This document shows, in pieces, positions 43,634 through 54,646 of a stretch of DNA of 64,000 nt. How positions within the stretch are numbered: the first letter of the stretch is position 1; each line of letters starts with the position of its first letter. The position numbers were made by a program, and so were the translations under genes. The stretch is from Diphasiastrum complanatum (Eukaryota > Streptophyta > Lycopodiopsida > Lycopodiales > Lycopodiaceae): positions 58,954,143 to 59,018,142 of the forward strand of contig CM055097.1 in NCBI GenBank assembly GCA_029204225.1. Reading direction: 5' to 3'. The notes under the pieces were generated by a model that was given only the letters and a program-made list of their open reading frames with translations, ran no database searches and was not told the DNA's origin.

Positions 43634-44300
43634 AATTTTTGGCTCATTTTACGTAATTCAAAAAATTCTAACAAAAATATTGTTAGTACAAAAGGCAATC
43701 AAAATCGAAAAATTGAAATATTGTTTGATTCCTAATGGTACTAAACCAATGTCCAACTGGCATGCAAAGCACACTACATCAATCACAAAACATAATTATG
43801 GAATTTTTTACGTAAACTTCAGTTTTACAAAATTTGTGAGCCAATATCCATGATTTGTGATCCAACCGTCAGAGCACATGCATATGACCACTCAAATCGA
43901 CTGTAAATCTCTCGTGCATGTCAGAACCACACTGAGAATCAACATGCAATCAATCCATGCAAGCACAGTGCCAGAAATTAGGGAAAAGTCTAGCATGTGA
44001 TCAGAACAATTATGGATTTTGCAAAGTTTGCTCACAAAACTGCCAAAATTTCCAACGGCCATAACGTTGGCTAGAGTGCACCAAATTAGGCGTTGTTAAG
44101 CACTATACGGAGAGAGACTAAGTGACCGAGATGCTTGCCACATCAGCCTGCCACCTAGGCTTCATATGTGTGAGAACAGAGCATCAAAAATTCTATAGTA
44201 GGGCGCACTTCCACAAGGCAATATATTGTAAAAACGTATAGACTTTCGTAAAGCATTCATACTGGTCCTAAGAAGCAGTATAGGCTAAGAACGAAGATTT
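43259..44300. other. Non-coding DNA with a 43-base poly-A run
   Basis: No coding motif. The A-run is at 43588-43630. There is no target duplication or upstream retroposon body that I can recognise, so I do not call it a SINE or LINE tail. Confidence 0.4.
43588..43630 (+). repeat. Poly-A run
   Basis: 43 consecutive A. Confidence 0.95.
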
Positions 44301-44309
44301 TTTTTGTAG

Positions 44310-45787
44310 AAGTCAAAATGACTATGTTGAACGTGTTAAACACCTCATATCTGAGTGTGATCCCAATTTAATTGTTGATGAAGCTATGAGTATGTGGTTT
44401 TTAGCAGGTCTACCTGAGAGGATTAGACGCGAGCTGAAACACCACAATAAATGTACAGCTTTACAAAATGCTATAGACGATGTGATACGAGAGGAGAATG
44501 AAGATTCTGATGATGAACCGAATATTGGAATGCTTCCATATACAGCGAGGGATCCACCACTATTGCATCCACGAATATTAATGCTACTATGGAATTGATG
44601 ATCAACGAGTTCGAGAAACTTGGTCAAAAGCAACAGATGCAGTTGGATAAGATGTAGTCTCAATTCGACGAGAAGTTGAAAGCTTTGGAAGAGGTGAAGG
44701 CTCAGAGTAGCAAAGCAACGAATAATTTTGCTAAGACCTTTCCTAGTCGTGAAAATGTCTGGTGTTCAATTTGTGCGAGAAATCACACCATGAACGAATG
44801 TCCAACATTGAAACAACACATGACGAATATTATTAGTATTTTTTGAATTTTTGCAAGACATGAAGCAGCCTTTTGCTTGATCAATCCTCGGATTATCCAG
44901 TAAAGGTATGCTAAGCTTCAATATCAAGAACCTACTTATGCAAAGGGACCTGAAGCTAAGGCTCACAATTTTCGCCCTTGGATTTTCTGAACGACCAGCT
45001 TTGCCAGCTCCACCAGGACAACAAGGTCCTCTTGCTAATTTATTGGAACCCAAACCTTACAATGGTAATGAGTAGCGCAGTCACAGTAATGATCAGCAGA
45101 TTGGTCCTTCAGAGTAGTACGCTATCTATGCTACCGTCGTGCAACAACAAGCAGCTAGGACAATGGGCCAGAGCACCACTTATAAACGGAGAGAACCATA
45201 GACTTGCAGAATGTCCAAACAAAGAGAAGTTTGTTCCATTCTGTCGAGAATGCGGTTATGGACATTGTTACAAGGATTGTCCAGCAAGACCAAAACCACC
45301 ACTGGTTACTGCTCCAATGAATATGATCATGATCAAGCAAAGACCAACAGTTCAGCCTGTTGAACGTCCAAGTGTACCTTTGATGCTTGTTACCAGAGCT
45401 CAAAAGCATAAAGAGATTCTAGTTGAGCCAGTACCTGCTGAATCTATACCAACTACAGATATACCTACTGCATCAGGGGTGTATCTGAATCTCAACTCAA
45501 AAAAGAAGAGATATCATAATATGAGGCAGTGGATTAAACAGTTGCAAGAAGAAGAAGCCCTAGAAGCCGCTAAAGTAGCAGCCAAAGCCAATTCTTCACT
45601 TGTGCCGCAAATAGATCCACGAACGGATGTTAATACTCAATTGCACCAACATGAAGAACCCTTCAAGATGACAGAACCTGAAGTGCCGCAAATGAAAATG
45701 GTAGTGAATATTCTGTCTAGCAAGATGGATATTACACTAGAAAAATTTCTTAAGTTGGTGTCAAAAGCAAAAGAAATATTAGCATAA
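44310..45787 (+). pseudogene. Gypsy (Tat/Athila-like) gag with two zinc knuckles
   Basis: A Retrotrans_gag-type segment (YVERVKHLISECDPNLIVDE, WFLAGLPERIRRELKHHN, LQNAIDDVIREENED; 44325-44530), then in other frames a first knuckle (CSICARNHTMNEC, about 44765-44805), a linker, and in the open frame 44978-45787 a second knuckle (CRECGYGHCYKDC, about 45245-45285), a Pro-rich stretch and a charged tail. At least three frame changes or stops lie between 44580 and 45180, so no full Gag could be made. The N-terminal part of gag was not seen upstream of 44310. Confidence 0.8.
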
Positions 45788-45879
45788 ATATTAACTCAGA
45801 TCGGACCACTAGTCTGTTAGAAGCCATTTTTTTGTGCCTGGTCTGAGGAAACAAATGAAGTACTCAATGTCGGAGCAAC

Positions 45880-46454
45880 TTGGGAAAGTGTGCAACAAAA
45901 CATCACCCTGCCGATACAACGTAGACAGGTTGGTAAAGAAACAACCATGATAGATGGAGATTCAGGAGTTAACCTGATTTCGACAAAGCTATGTGCAAAG
46001 TGGGGCCTTACCAAAATGAAGTCTGCCACTTTTGTCATTAAACTAGCTGATCAAAACGACAATTCGTCCTGAAGAGATGGTTGACGATATACTTGTCAAA
46101 ATCACCGGAGTTCAGTTTGTCATTACTTTTGTAGTAATGGACTTACCTGATGCGCCAAATGTATATCGTGTCTTATTGGGCCGTCCATGGTTACGAGTTG
46201 CGCAAGTAATTCATGATTGGGGCACCGAAAAAATTACTTTCGAGAATCGTGAACATGTAGTCAAAGTTGATCTAATCACTTGGACTATCAAGCCAGTAGT
46301 CCAAAAACGGAATGATGATTCATCAACAACGGATCATACCTATGATCGACAAGTGAAGACTCTAGGAGTTCACTATGACTCTCAAACTGATAATGTCAAC
46401 TGGAACCAAGCTCTTGCAACAGTGGATTGTATAGCAGGCTATATGTGTCAATGA
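45880..46454 (+). pseudogene. Gypsy aspartic protease
   Basis: Retroviral-type protease fold: ITLPIQRRQVGKETTMIDGD then SGVNLIS around the active site (about 45950), KLCAKWGLTKM, then after a frame change near 46075 VQFVITFVVMDLPDAPNVYR, VLLGRPWLR (flap/dimer end) and WGTEKITFENREHVVKV. It follows gag in the usual gypsy order. Confidence 0.8.
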
Positions 46455-47180
46455 GATAATCAATCCGAATTGAGCGAAATTCCTTTACCAGATCAAACTT
46501 TGGATACACATACCACTTTTCCATTGAATATGATGAACGTAGCTTGGACAACAACATATCCAACTCGAGATCCGATTGAAAATGATCTAATTTATGTAAG
46601 TCATGCCTTGACTTACGACGAAGATGTAGAGCTTACAGATGAGCAAATTCTCAATCACATGGATCCTACAAGACTTGGAGTTCGAGATATACCTGATAAA
46701 CCAACGATAAAACTGTCAAAAGTCGTTGTATTGAAGGAAGGAAAAGTTGCAGGACCTATGATGAAGAGGCAAGCTAAGCAACACTATGATATAATCCTGA
46801 AATATAAAAAATCATTGCGAAATGTTGATTCTAAGAATGTACCACCTTTATTGGATAAAAAAAAAGAGAATATCAAGGATGATTTTTCAAGTTAGATTTT
46901 TCGCAAGAAATCACCATCAAGGAAGTCGTCGCCTTCATAGAAGAGCGCATCTTCAAGAAAGTCATCACCTCCACGATCGATTCCTTCCAAGAAAGCTAAA
47001 CGACGATCCAAGATCAATATGAAAAAGAACAATCAAAATAAGTCCAACATGATATGCCCGAGTATTTCAAACGCTATACTTTGGATGATGTTGTGATTAT
47101 GTTACTGAAAGCTCATCATGAACTAGAAGAGAAAGAACCAGAATGAAAGATGATTACAATGGACCACCAACTAGGACTCA
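46455..47180 (+). pseudogene. Gypsy protease-RT linker region
   Basis: Open frame 46470-46895 with an acidic segment (EDVELTDEQILNHMDPTRLG) and KQAKQHYDIILKYKK, then broken sequence with a charged LEEKEPE end. The expected reverse transcriptase motifs (KIDLxxGYHQI, YxDD) are not present downstream. Confidence 0.55.
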
Positions 47181-47660
47181 ACCAATGAATCTTGCTTGCT
47201 TTCAGTAGAAGAAGTTGTGGCAATTTGTACAAGCTCAGTCACTCCTATTATACAAGTAGTCAAGCTCTTTTTACTACTACTTCTGATTCAAATGATATGT
47301 TGTGGCATCACAGATTAGGCCATTTAAATTCCAGTTGTATTCAGCAAATGTCAAAACAGAACCCTGGTATTTGCGCCCATTGATTTGCGCCCAGCTTCAC
47401 GCTCTTGTACTCACGTTTTTCATATCAATCAGAGTGCATCGTTCCACTACTACTTTGTTTTATCGCATTGTTATTATTCGATTCATCTTGAACTCTCTTG
47501 CTGGTAACTGCCACACTTCTGATCCATCACCATCTGCTTTACTTCCGCAGCACCACGTTTCCATTGATTTTCGACATGGTATCTGAGCATCTATTTTTAT
47601 CAGAGCTCTACTAATCTGATATCAGTCGATTTCTTTGATTTTCCAACGAAAAACCTGAAC
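47181..47660 (+). mobile_element. Copia fragment inside the gypsy element
   Basis: 47192-47383 encodes a copia pre-integrase piece (GNLYKLSHS...MLWHHRLGHLNSS). It is followed by an LTR-like end (..ttcgaca, 47576) and TGGTATCTGAGC (47577-47588), a copia primer-binding site with one change, and leader-like DNA to about 47660. It occupies the place where gypsy RT and RNase H should be. Confidence 0.65.
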
Positions 47661-47665
47661 TTATC

Positions 47666-48361
47666 ATGTTTTTCCATGATGGAATGGGCGGAGGACATTT
47701 TTCAACAGATATCGTTGTTCGCAAACTTTTGCAATCAGGATGTTGGTGGCCTACACTTCATAAAAATACAACAAATTATATTCAGTCATGTGATGTTTGT
47801 CAACATGAACAGCGTCCTACAAAGCAGAATTATGAACCTTTGCATCCGGTTTTATCGCAAGCACCGTTCGAGAAATGGGGTCTTGACTATGTTGGTCCTA
47901 TTCATTCTGTGACAAGAGGATCTCAAGCTAGATACATCATCGTAGCAACTGATTATATGACCAAGTGGGTTGAAGCAAAAACAGTTCGAGTTGCGGATGC
48001 GAAATCTACGGCTAAGTTCCTTTATGAAGACATTTTTGTTAGGTTTGGATGTCCTATCGAGATCGTAAGTGATCGCGAAACACACTTTGTAAATGAAATG
48101 ATAAAGTGTCTGTTGAAAGACTTTTTCGTTATTCATCGATTTAGTACTCCGTATTATCCGAGGGATAATGGCCAAGCTGAATCTTCCAATAAGATTCTCT
48201 ACAACATTATGACAAAAACATTGGAAGCAAGTCATTTTGATTGGGAACATAAACTGCATGCAGCATTATGGGCATTCAAAACATCTTACAAAGGTAGTTT
48301 GAATCAAACACCATTCCATCTTGTCTATGGTCAAGATGTAGTTATGCCAATGCATTCTTGA
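47666..48361 (+). pseudogene. Gypsy (Tat-like) integrase
   Basis: Well-preserved integrase frame of 231 residues. Zinc-binding part: HDGMGGGHFSTD...CWWPTLHKNTTNYIQSCDVC (HHCC present). Core: FEKWGLDYVGPIHSV (first Asp), GCPIEIVSDRETHFVNE (second Asp), STPYYPRDNGQAESSNKIL (catalytic Glu). The ALWAFKTSYKGSLNQTPFHL and VYGQDVVMP segments follow. The NGQAE-SNK motif is typical of the Tat/Athila side of gypsy rather than chromoviruses. The frame stops at 48361 and continues in other frames (LHHEALQKL, ALPPEKARRKAWHDC, LKEGDLALMY) to about 48640. There is no chromodomain. Confidence 0.88.
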
Positions 48362-48640
48362 TACCATCTTTATGCATAGCAGCAACGAAACTGTTGGATG
48401 ATGCGAAATCCTTACAACTGCATCATGAGGCTTTACAAAAACTTTGAGAGACCATATTGATGGTAGTTCATGCATTACCACCAGAGAAAGCTCGCCGCAA
48501 GGCATGGCACGATTGCCGATTACACAAAAAAGATCTGAAGGAAGGAGATCTAGCACTAATGTATAAGACAAAACTGATCAAAGACAAGTTTAAATTTAAG
48601 GGTGAAGGACCGTAAAGAGATATTGAACTATGGAGCAGTT
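48362..48640 (+). pseudogene. Gypsy integrase C-terminal tail
   Basis: Shifted-frame continuation of the integrase: DDAKSLQLHHEAL, PPEKARRKAWHDCRLHKKDL and GDLALMYKTKL, with a TGA at about 48448 and a stop near 48615. The same segment occurs at 24400-24490 in the other copy. Confidence 0.7.
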
Positions 48641-48714
48641 ATTTTAAAACACTTGGATGGAAAACGATTTGATACAACAAGATATGTCTGTATTCAACAA
48701 AGATCCTTTCTCTT

Positions 48715-48840
48715 GTAACAACAAGAAGCAAAATTTGACAGAGGCTGAATTCATTGCTGCCGCAAAAGAAGCTATCTAGTTAGTTCATTTTATTCAAGCT
48801 ACATCAATTCAAGTTTCAAGAGTAGAAACTCTTCTTTTTC
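48715..48840 (+). pseudogene. Possible copia RNase H scrap
   Basis: LTEAEFIAAAKEAI, a stop, then LVHFIQAT resembles the copia RNase H block (S)TEAE(Y/F)(V/I)AAxEAxKEA(I)WL. Short, so uncertain. Confidence 0.45.
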
Positions 48841-49600
48841 TTCTCTCTTTTTGTTCCACCATAGGCGTAGACCGATCGTTAATAAGCTATTGCAATTACA
48901 GTTTTTGTATGAGCGAAATTACAGCAGAATTAGATGCGATATTATTATAGTGCAATCAAAGTAGACAGTAGATGTATTTTCATCATTCAGCAATACATAC
49001 TACATTTGACAATTTGACACATGACTTTCTCGTCTTACTGTTTTTGTTATTCATGCTATTCGATTTGAGTTCTGATAATTGATAGTGAAACGATCTTTCT
49101 GTATCATTCATTTTTCACACTTGTGAATGATAACAAGTTGTTTTTATGATAGTATCAAAATAGTTTTGTTATTACATTAACTATTGTTGTTCTTACACTC
49201 GAACTATCATTGTCAAATAATTATTCGACTCATGTACAACTTATTCCATTTTTCCAACACGATTCAGTATGATCGTGTCAACTATGTTGGGGATGCATGC
49301 AAGAACGTGATAAAGGCGCCATGACAAGAGGAGGTAGCAATAAGAGCGGCCATACCCCTTGGAGCCAAACTTAAAGAGGCTTGTCCTAATGTGATTGGTA
49401 CTAATGCGTTGGTACAACAAATTGACAAAGGTTTAATCACCTAAATTTAGCACCCTCGACTAATGCCCCCCCTGCAATAATATGGTAATCAAGCTATGCA
49501 TATTATTGCTTATTTTCCTACACATAAGCCCTATGTAGTAGTCTCAATACTCTTACCTTCTCACAATTGTCATTTATCACACAATTGACAAGGTGGATGA
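48841..49600. other. Degraded repeat DNA, nothing firm
   Basis: A/T-rich, possibly an LTR of the gypsy element. No LTR pair found. Confidence 0.35.
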
Positions 49601-49609
49601 CAAGTACAT

Positions 49610-49870
49610 GATGAATATCCACCTTTCTTTCTAATGAAATGATAAGCAATGTCAATGTGCTTAGATCTAGCATGAAAAATATGATTATGTGCTAAATTTT
49701 GGGCTAATATGTTATCGCCATGAATGATCATAGTAGTCTAAGGATCATGCATTTGGATCTCAACAATAATTCTCTTGATCCATAGTGCCTCTTTGCATGA
49801 AGTAATAAGAGCCAAAATCAAAGTGTGGCTCTCACATGTGTGTCAGTCTTCCTATCATATTCACTTAATT
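49610..49870 (-). pseudogene. Copia RNase H fragment
   Basis: The minus strand gives SCKEALWIKRIIVEIQMHD, a stop, IIHGDNILAQNLAHNHIFHA then RSKHIDIAYHFIR, the copia RNase H block (DNxSAIxLxxNPVFHxRTKHIxxxYHFIR). The catalytic neighbourhood upstream is missing. Confidence 0.75.
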
Positions 49871-50592
49871 TTATATAGGTAAACAATCAATTATATTAGC
49901 TAGCTCGATGGAAAAGCATCTAGACCATTGATGTAAATGTATAGCTATCCAACAAAGAAGACAGATGAGACAAGATTTGAGGCCACACAATAATTTTATT
50001 TTTGAACCAAGGATTGAGTTTACTGCCATAAAAGACTCTTAGTTGCAAGAATAGAGAATGTACACTTTTTGCCCTGGGGGGTGCAAATTCTCGATTTACA
50101 CAAGCTTCTTACCATCACATACATAGGCTGATGAGTAGACTTGAAATTTGAATACATGATTCAAACTGAATATTTTATTCTCATTGGTTAACAAAGACTG
50201 GACAAGAAGAAACATCTCCTCAAAATGCCTTAATTAGTGTATGTCAGAAACATAATGCTCCAGAGAGACAAGCGTTGGAATTGCTAAAGGTGCTAAATGA
50301 TGGTCTATACCCCTGCTTTTAACATCTAACAGCCACCTTGACACTCTACACAAATTCCAACAAGAAATGTCAGATGCAACCATGTAAATATTTTGCTGCA
50401 GCATGCCCAAGAGCCAAAGAACTTTGGCTCATGAATAAAATCCTGAAATATCATACAAATTTTCTATTATATAAAATTTATATAGAATGATATAAAAATT
50501 TCTTATATAACAAGGCAATAATGTAACTGAAGGTTTAAAGAATATATGTATGGTGCTATTTACATGATCAAAGCCCAGACTGTTTCAATGGT
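49871..50592. other. 3' flank/3' UTR region of the ferredoxin-like gene
   Basis: Downstream (minus strand) of the stop codon at 50593-50595. It probably contains the 3' UTR; the polyadenylation site could not be fixed by eye. No other gene seen. Confidence 0.4.
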
Positions 50593-51016
50593 CTAGATTG
50601 TCATTTTATACAAACGGTAAGCCAAGCCAGCAGAAACAGCAGCTCCAATAACCACCAAACTCACAAATGTATCCTCACGTTCCCATGTTTCGAAAAAATT
50701 AGTGACCTTGTGCCAACATGACTGAATCCTTGAAACTTGATTAGGCTGTCTTGCACTAAGCCTATTCTCCTCAACCGAGTTTGAGATATTGTGTCTAATC
50801 AGCTCGGGATGAACTCCAAACTCTGACTGTGTTTCAGAGTTTACGTAATCAATCTGAGGGGACATCTTGTGAGAGCCGTCTGAACAACATTTATCCTGTT
50901 TTGCACCACATACACATCCCTCTGTCTGCTCTTCTTGGCAACCGTTGCTAAGCCTAAATTGTAACCTGATTTGTTGAGCTTGCTTCTGCTCTTCTTCCTT
51001 CAAGCCCAGTTGACCT
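50593..51016 (-). CDS. Sucrase/ferredoxin-like protein, last exon
   Basis: Terminal coding exon (424 nt with stop TAG at 50593-50595). Acceptor tctcatcag (AG 51018-51017); the exon supplies the last base of an Arg codon, matching the donor phase of the exon at 61862. It encodes RGQLGLKEEEQKQAQQIRLQ, a Cys-rich variable stretch (GCVCGAKQDKCC), and a C-terminal hydrophobic segment (TFVSLVVIGAAVSAGLAYRL) that reads as a tail anchor, preceded by WEREDT. Plant members of the Suc_Fer-like family share the RGQ(M/L)GL.EEEQ start and such a C-terminal membrane segment. The product is presumably an organelle- or ER-anchored thioredoxin-like protein; its function is not established. Confidence 0.85.
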
Positions 51017-51997
51017 CTGATGAGAAACAACCATCAATAATCTGATCGTCAGTACCAGACTACAGATACTTTCTGAAAGAAAAGGAAGAAACTGACAACA
51101 AAGACAATCACAATTCATAGGTAACTATACTTTGACGACATAGCCACAGCAGCTTTTTGCAGAATAATATCAATGTTGCTTTTTTGTCAACGAGGCATAG
51201 CTTCTATACTTTCTCATATTTTATGCTAGTGCTAAACGCAATCGCAATAAAGATAAAACCAATGATCCTCTCTATGCTAGTGCTGCTGCAAGCCTTAGTG
51301 CTTCAGTGAAGAAAGGTGTTATGTCCTCTTCGAGCCCAATCATGAAATAATTTTTCCCACCTAAGGTTTAGATTCTACCTGGTATACAGCAACACTTGTT
51401 TAACATAAATCCTGATGAGTTTGGTTGAAGCTATTCCTTACCAGTCACAGCATGTTCCAATTATAGTAAATTCTGCCTCTGTGAAACCCTACAGCACAAA
51501 CGGAATGTGGCTATAGACTTGTGTCTAATAGATTGAAGCATAGAATATTTAACAATCCCCAAATCCCTATATATATCTATATATTTATTTAAACTTTGTT
51601 ACACTTTTATGCATGGGTGAGGGGCATGCATCTTCCTCCCCTCACCCATGCATACACTTTTTTTAACTAAAAAAGATGGGGAGGAGGATGCATGTATGGG
51701 GAAAAGGATGCATGGCCCTCATCCCCATGCATACATCTAAGGGGCCCACTCCAAATTCAAATTACACTTTACCCACACACATAGTGTTTTGAAGGGGAGG
51801 TACATATTTTCATGGTGAGAGGTGTTAAACAAAAGGGACTTTCATTATCAAGGATTTCACTAAATTTGAAGAGCGCTCGAAGGATTTTTTTGAATTATTA
51901 GACTTTCCACAGGAAAGCCTGAAACAAAAATGCATTTCTATGAAGGAAAAATCGGCTATGAAGGCTGGGAAGGCTTCAAAACGCAGGCTTGGTGGGG

Positions 51998-52000
<3 letters not shown>

Positions 52001-52062
<62 letters not shown>
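52001..52062. repeat. (TC)n microsatellite
   Basis: 62 bp, perfect; it directly precedes the first satellite unit. Confidence 0.97.
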
Positions 52063-52064
<2 letters not shown>

Positions 52065-52880
52065 CTCAAGCCTGCATGGCAGACCTACGTGGCATAGCTT
52101 AGTTGGCTTGCCACACAAGCCTATGTCAAGCCTATGTGGCAGACTGCAACATGCCTGCATGGGCATGGCAAACATCAAGCCTATGTCATGCCTATATGAC
52201 CTGCCACGCAAGCCAATGATAGGCCTACGTGACTTGCCACATGACAAGTCCCAAGCCTGCGTAGTTTGTCTCATGACATGCCTACGTGGGTTGCCACATG
52301 GCAACTTGCGAGCCCCAACTCTCTCTCTAGTTCCACTCAAGGTCCACATGGCAAAGCTTGGTTGGCTTGCCACACAAGCCTATGGCAAGCCCATGTGGTA
52401 GCCTATGACATGCTTGCATGGTAGACATCAGACCTATGCCATGCCTATGTGACCTGCCACGTAAGTCTATGGTGGGCCTGCCATGCAAGTCTATGGTGAG
52501 CCTGCGTGGCTTGCCACGTGGCAACTTTCGAGCTTACCTATATATATCTCTCTCTCTAGGTCCACTCAAGCGTACGTCGCAAAGCCCGATTGGCTTGGCA
52601 TACAAGCCTATGGTAGGCCTACCTGGCTTGCCCATGGCAAACCGCAAGCCTGCATGATTTGCATGTGGCAAACCTACGTGGCTTGCCATGTAGCAATGTG
52701 CAACAGGCTTGGCAGATAGCAAACCACGTAGGCAGAGCCTGGTTGACTTGCCAGCCTATGATGGGCCTACGCGGCTTGCCACGTGGCTAACCCCAAGCCT
52801 GCATGATTTGCCATGTGGCAGCCATATGTGACTTGCCACGTGGCAGCCTATGACAAGCTTGGTAGATAGCCGGCCTAGAC
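52050..52880. repeat. CT-anchored higher-order satellite, three units
   Basis: Three units each begin with a CTCTCTC run plus '(a)gttccactcaag'-type sequence (about 52055, 52320 and 52548), spaced about 265 and 228 bp. Inside, short words such as cctacgtggc, cttgccac(g/a)tggcaa and aagcctatg recur many times in both orientations. ORFs across it on either strand are artefacts of the repeat. Confidence 0.8.
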
Positions 52881-53024
52881 AAGCATATCAAGTGCTACAA
52901 AAGCTGGCCTTGCGACTGATATCACAGGTATTTCTTTACCCACCAAGTTCTATGTGATTAAAGATGGCTTTTAAATGGATGAAATAAACTAATAGGCTTT
53001 TTTGAATTTTATGATTGTCAACAG

Positions 53025-53280
53025 GATTGTTCCTCCAGTGTATGCGAGCACAACTGGAGCACATTTTCATTGATTTACACGAAAAGGCGTAATCGCCTTA
53101 TTATTGCACAGATGGCATGGCTGGTTTTTTGTAACACTAATGCAAGGTTGGGTGACAGACTTGCATCTATTGTGGACCATCTAGAGGTGTTGCCCTCGGA
53201 TTGTGTACTAGGCATTGATGATCCCACTAATTCCACCAGACCCATGCAGAGGGATGATGTTGCGGCTGAGATTGCGGCAT

Positions 53281-53315
<35 letters not shown>

Positions 53316-54289
53316 GCGGGTTAGACGGTTGTTGATGGACAGAGTGTGTCATGATCAAGATACAAGTGCTGGCCAGGGGACAGGTATGGGCATGGGTGTT
53401 GATGAGGAGGATGATGATGATGTTGATTTGGGTATTCCCGCTCCCGAGTTGGAGACCATGGCTGAGGCAAAGCTTAAGGCAGAGCTAGACTATGGCCTGA
53501 AGGATGAGAGATTACAGAGGATGATGGCAGGGATGTATGAGCCAGATCTACCAGCGCAAGATGTGTATCGGCCTGATCCACCAGCAGGGATATACAGCAT
53601 GGGAGAGAGACAATGGATGCAGCACATGTTCGGGATATTGACCATATGGCATATGGCACAGAACGCTTATGCAAGGGATAGAGCAGAGGGTGGAGATGCT
53701 TGTGCCACAGTGGGAGATATTGATGGTGTGCAGGATTCACAGGTCCCTACAGATGCTCCTCATGATGATGATGCAGATCGGACCCGTCGTGTTCGCCAGA
53801 GGACCATGTCAAACCTCCTTCGGTTTGGACAAGGTGAGGATGAGTTTGATGATCTGGGGTGGCTCTCACCACATGCACGTATTCAGCCAGATCCAGCACC
53901 ATCAACGACTACACATACGACTGCCACTCGTACGGCTCCTGCTCATACAGCCCCCACTTGTACAGCTCCCAAGCATACAGCTCCCACACATACTTACTCA
54001 AGCAACCCACATACCTCCTACTACATCTGTTTCCACATAACTAACTCGGAGGCGTCCAGGAAGGCCTCCACGATCTGGCAAGGGGTCTTCCCACAGAGGC
54101 AGAGGTTCTAGACAGAGGCACGTAGACCGAGAGGGAGGCCGCCAGGCTCTAGCAGAGGTGCATCTCGCATCACTTTGTCAAGGTCAAAGATTGAGGGCGA
54201 TGTATTAAATGACTTCAGTCAGGCTGTGACAGAGGAGGCTGAGTCAAATGATTCTAACGATCCGGATGCCACACAGTGTAATAAGTCCT
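53025..54289 (+). pseudogene. hAT transposase C-terminal exon
   Basis: After a caacag acceptor-like site the frame reads DCSSSVCEHNWSTFSLIYTK then RRNRL, the conserved start of the hAT C-terminal dimerisation domain (CSSSxCERNWSxFxxIHTKKRNRL), followed by AWLVFCNTNARL. That frame stops at 53281, where a (GA)n run (53282-53309) begins. After the run an open frame shifted by one continues with an acidic segment (GVDEEDDDDVDLGIPAPELE), MYEPDLPAQDVYRPDPP and a Thr/Pro/His-rich low-complexity tail, ending in another frame with DFSQAVTEEAESNDSND before TAA near 54289. Upstream catalytic parts of the transposase are not seen. Orientation is opposite to the host gene. Confidence 0.75.
53282..53309. 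repeat. (GA)n run at the hAT frame break
   Basis: Dinucleotide run lying exactly where the two transposase frames part. Confidence 0.95.
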
Positions 54290-54299
54290 AACACCACAG

Positions 54300-54631
54300 T
54301 AGGGCAAACACTAACTGATCCACCCAACCTTGCCTACTCCCTGATATAGAGTAAGCCCCTCCTAGCCCAGTGTGAGGACTTGTAGCATGCAACTGCCAAG
54401 TGTCGGCCACGTGTCATTGACGTGGCCGACTGCACGTCGAGACCCAACTGGGGGCCATGTACTGACAGGGTCCCTAGACTGTGTTAGGCCCGCCATAGCT
54501 ATGGACTGTGCTGGGGCACACTACTCACACTGTCTTGCCTTGTTGGTCGTGTACGCTGGACACGACCCTGACTATGGTATCTGACCTTTCTGTGTTCTCT
54601 AGGGTTCAGCACTGGTCACGAGCTCGTAACA
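54300..54631 (-). repeat. 3' LTR of chromovirus (left limit approximate)
   Basis: On the minus strand it starts TGTTACGAGCTCGTGACC right after the polypurine tract. The left end is uncertain because no partner LTR is present; it must lie right of the hAT stop at about 54289. GC-rich compared with the surroundings. Confidence 0.6.
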
Positions 54632-54646
54632 CCCCCTCCCCCTTAA
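54632..54646 (-). promoter_or_regulatory. Polypurine tract of chromovirus
   Basis: The minus strand reads TTAAGGGGGAGGGGG before TGTTACGAG. It overlaps the pol stop codon (54643-54645). Confidence 0.85.

Noticed and set aside
51825-52722. ORFs up to 182 codons on both strands
   Set aside because: They run through the CT run and the CT-anchored satellite; the composition comes from the repeat.
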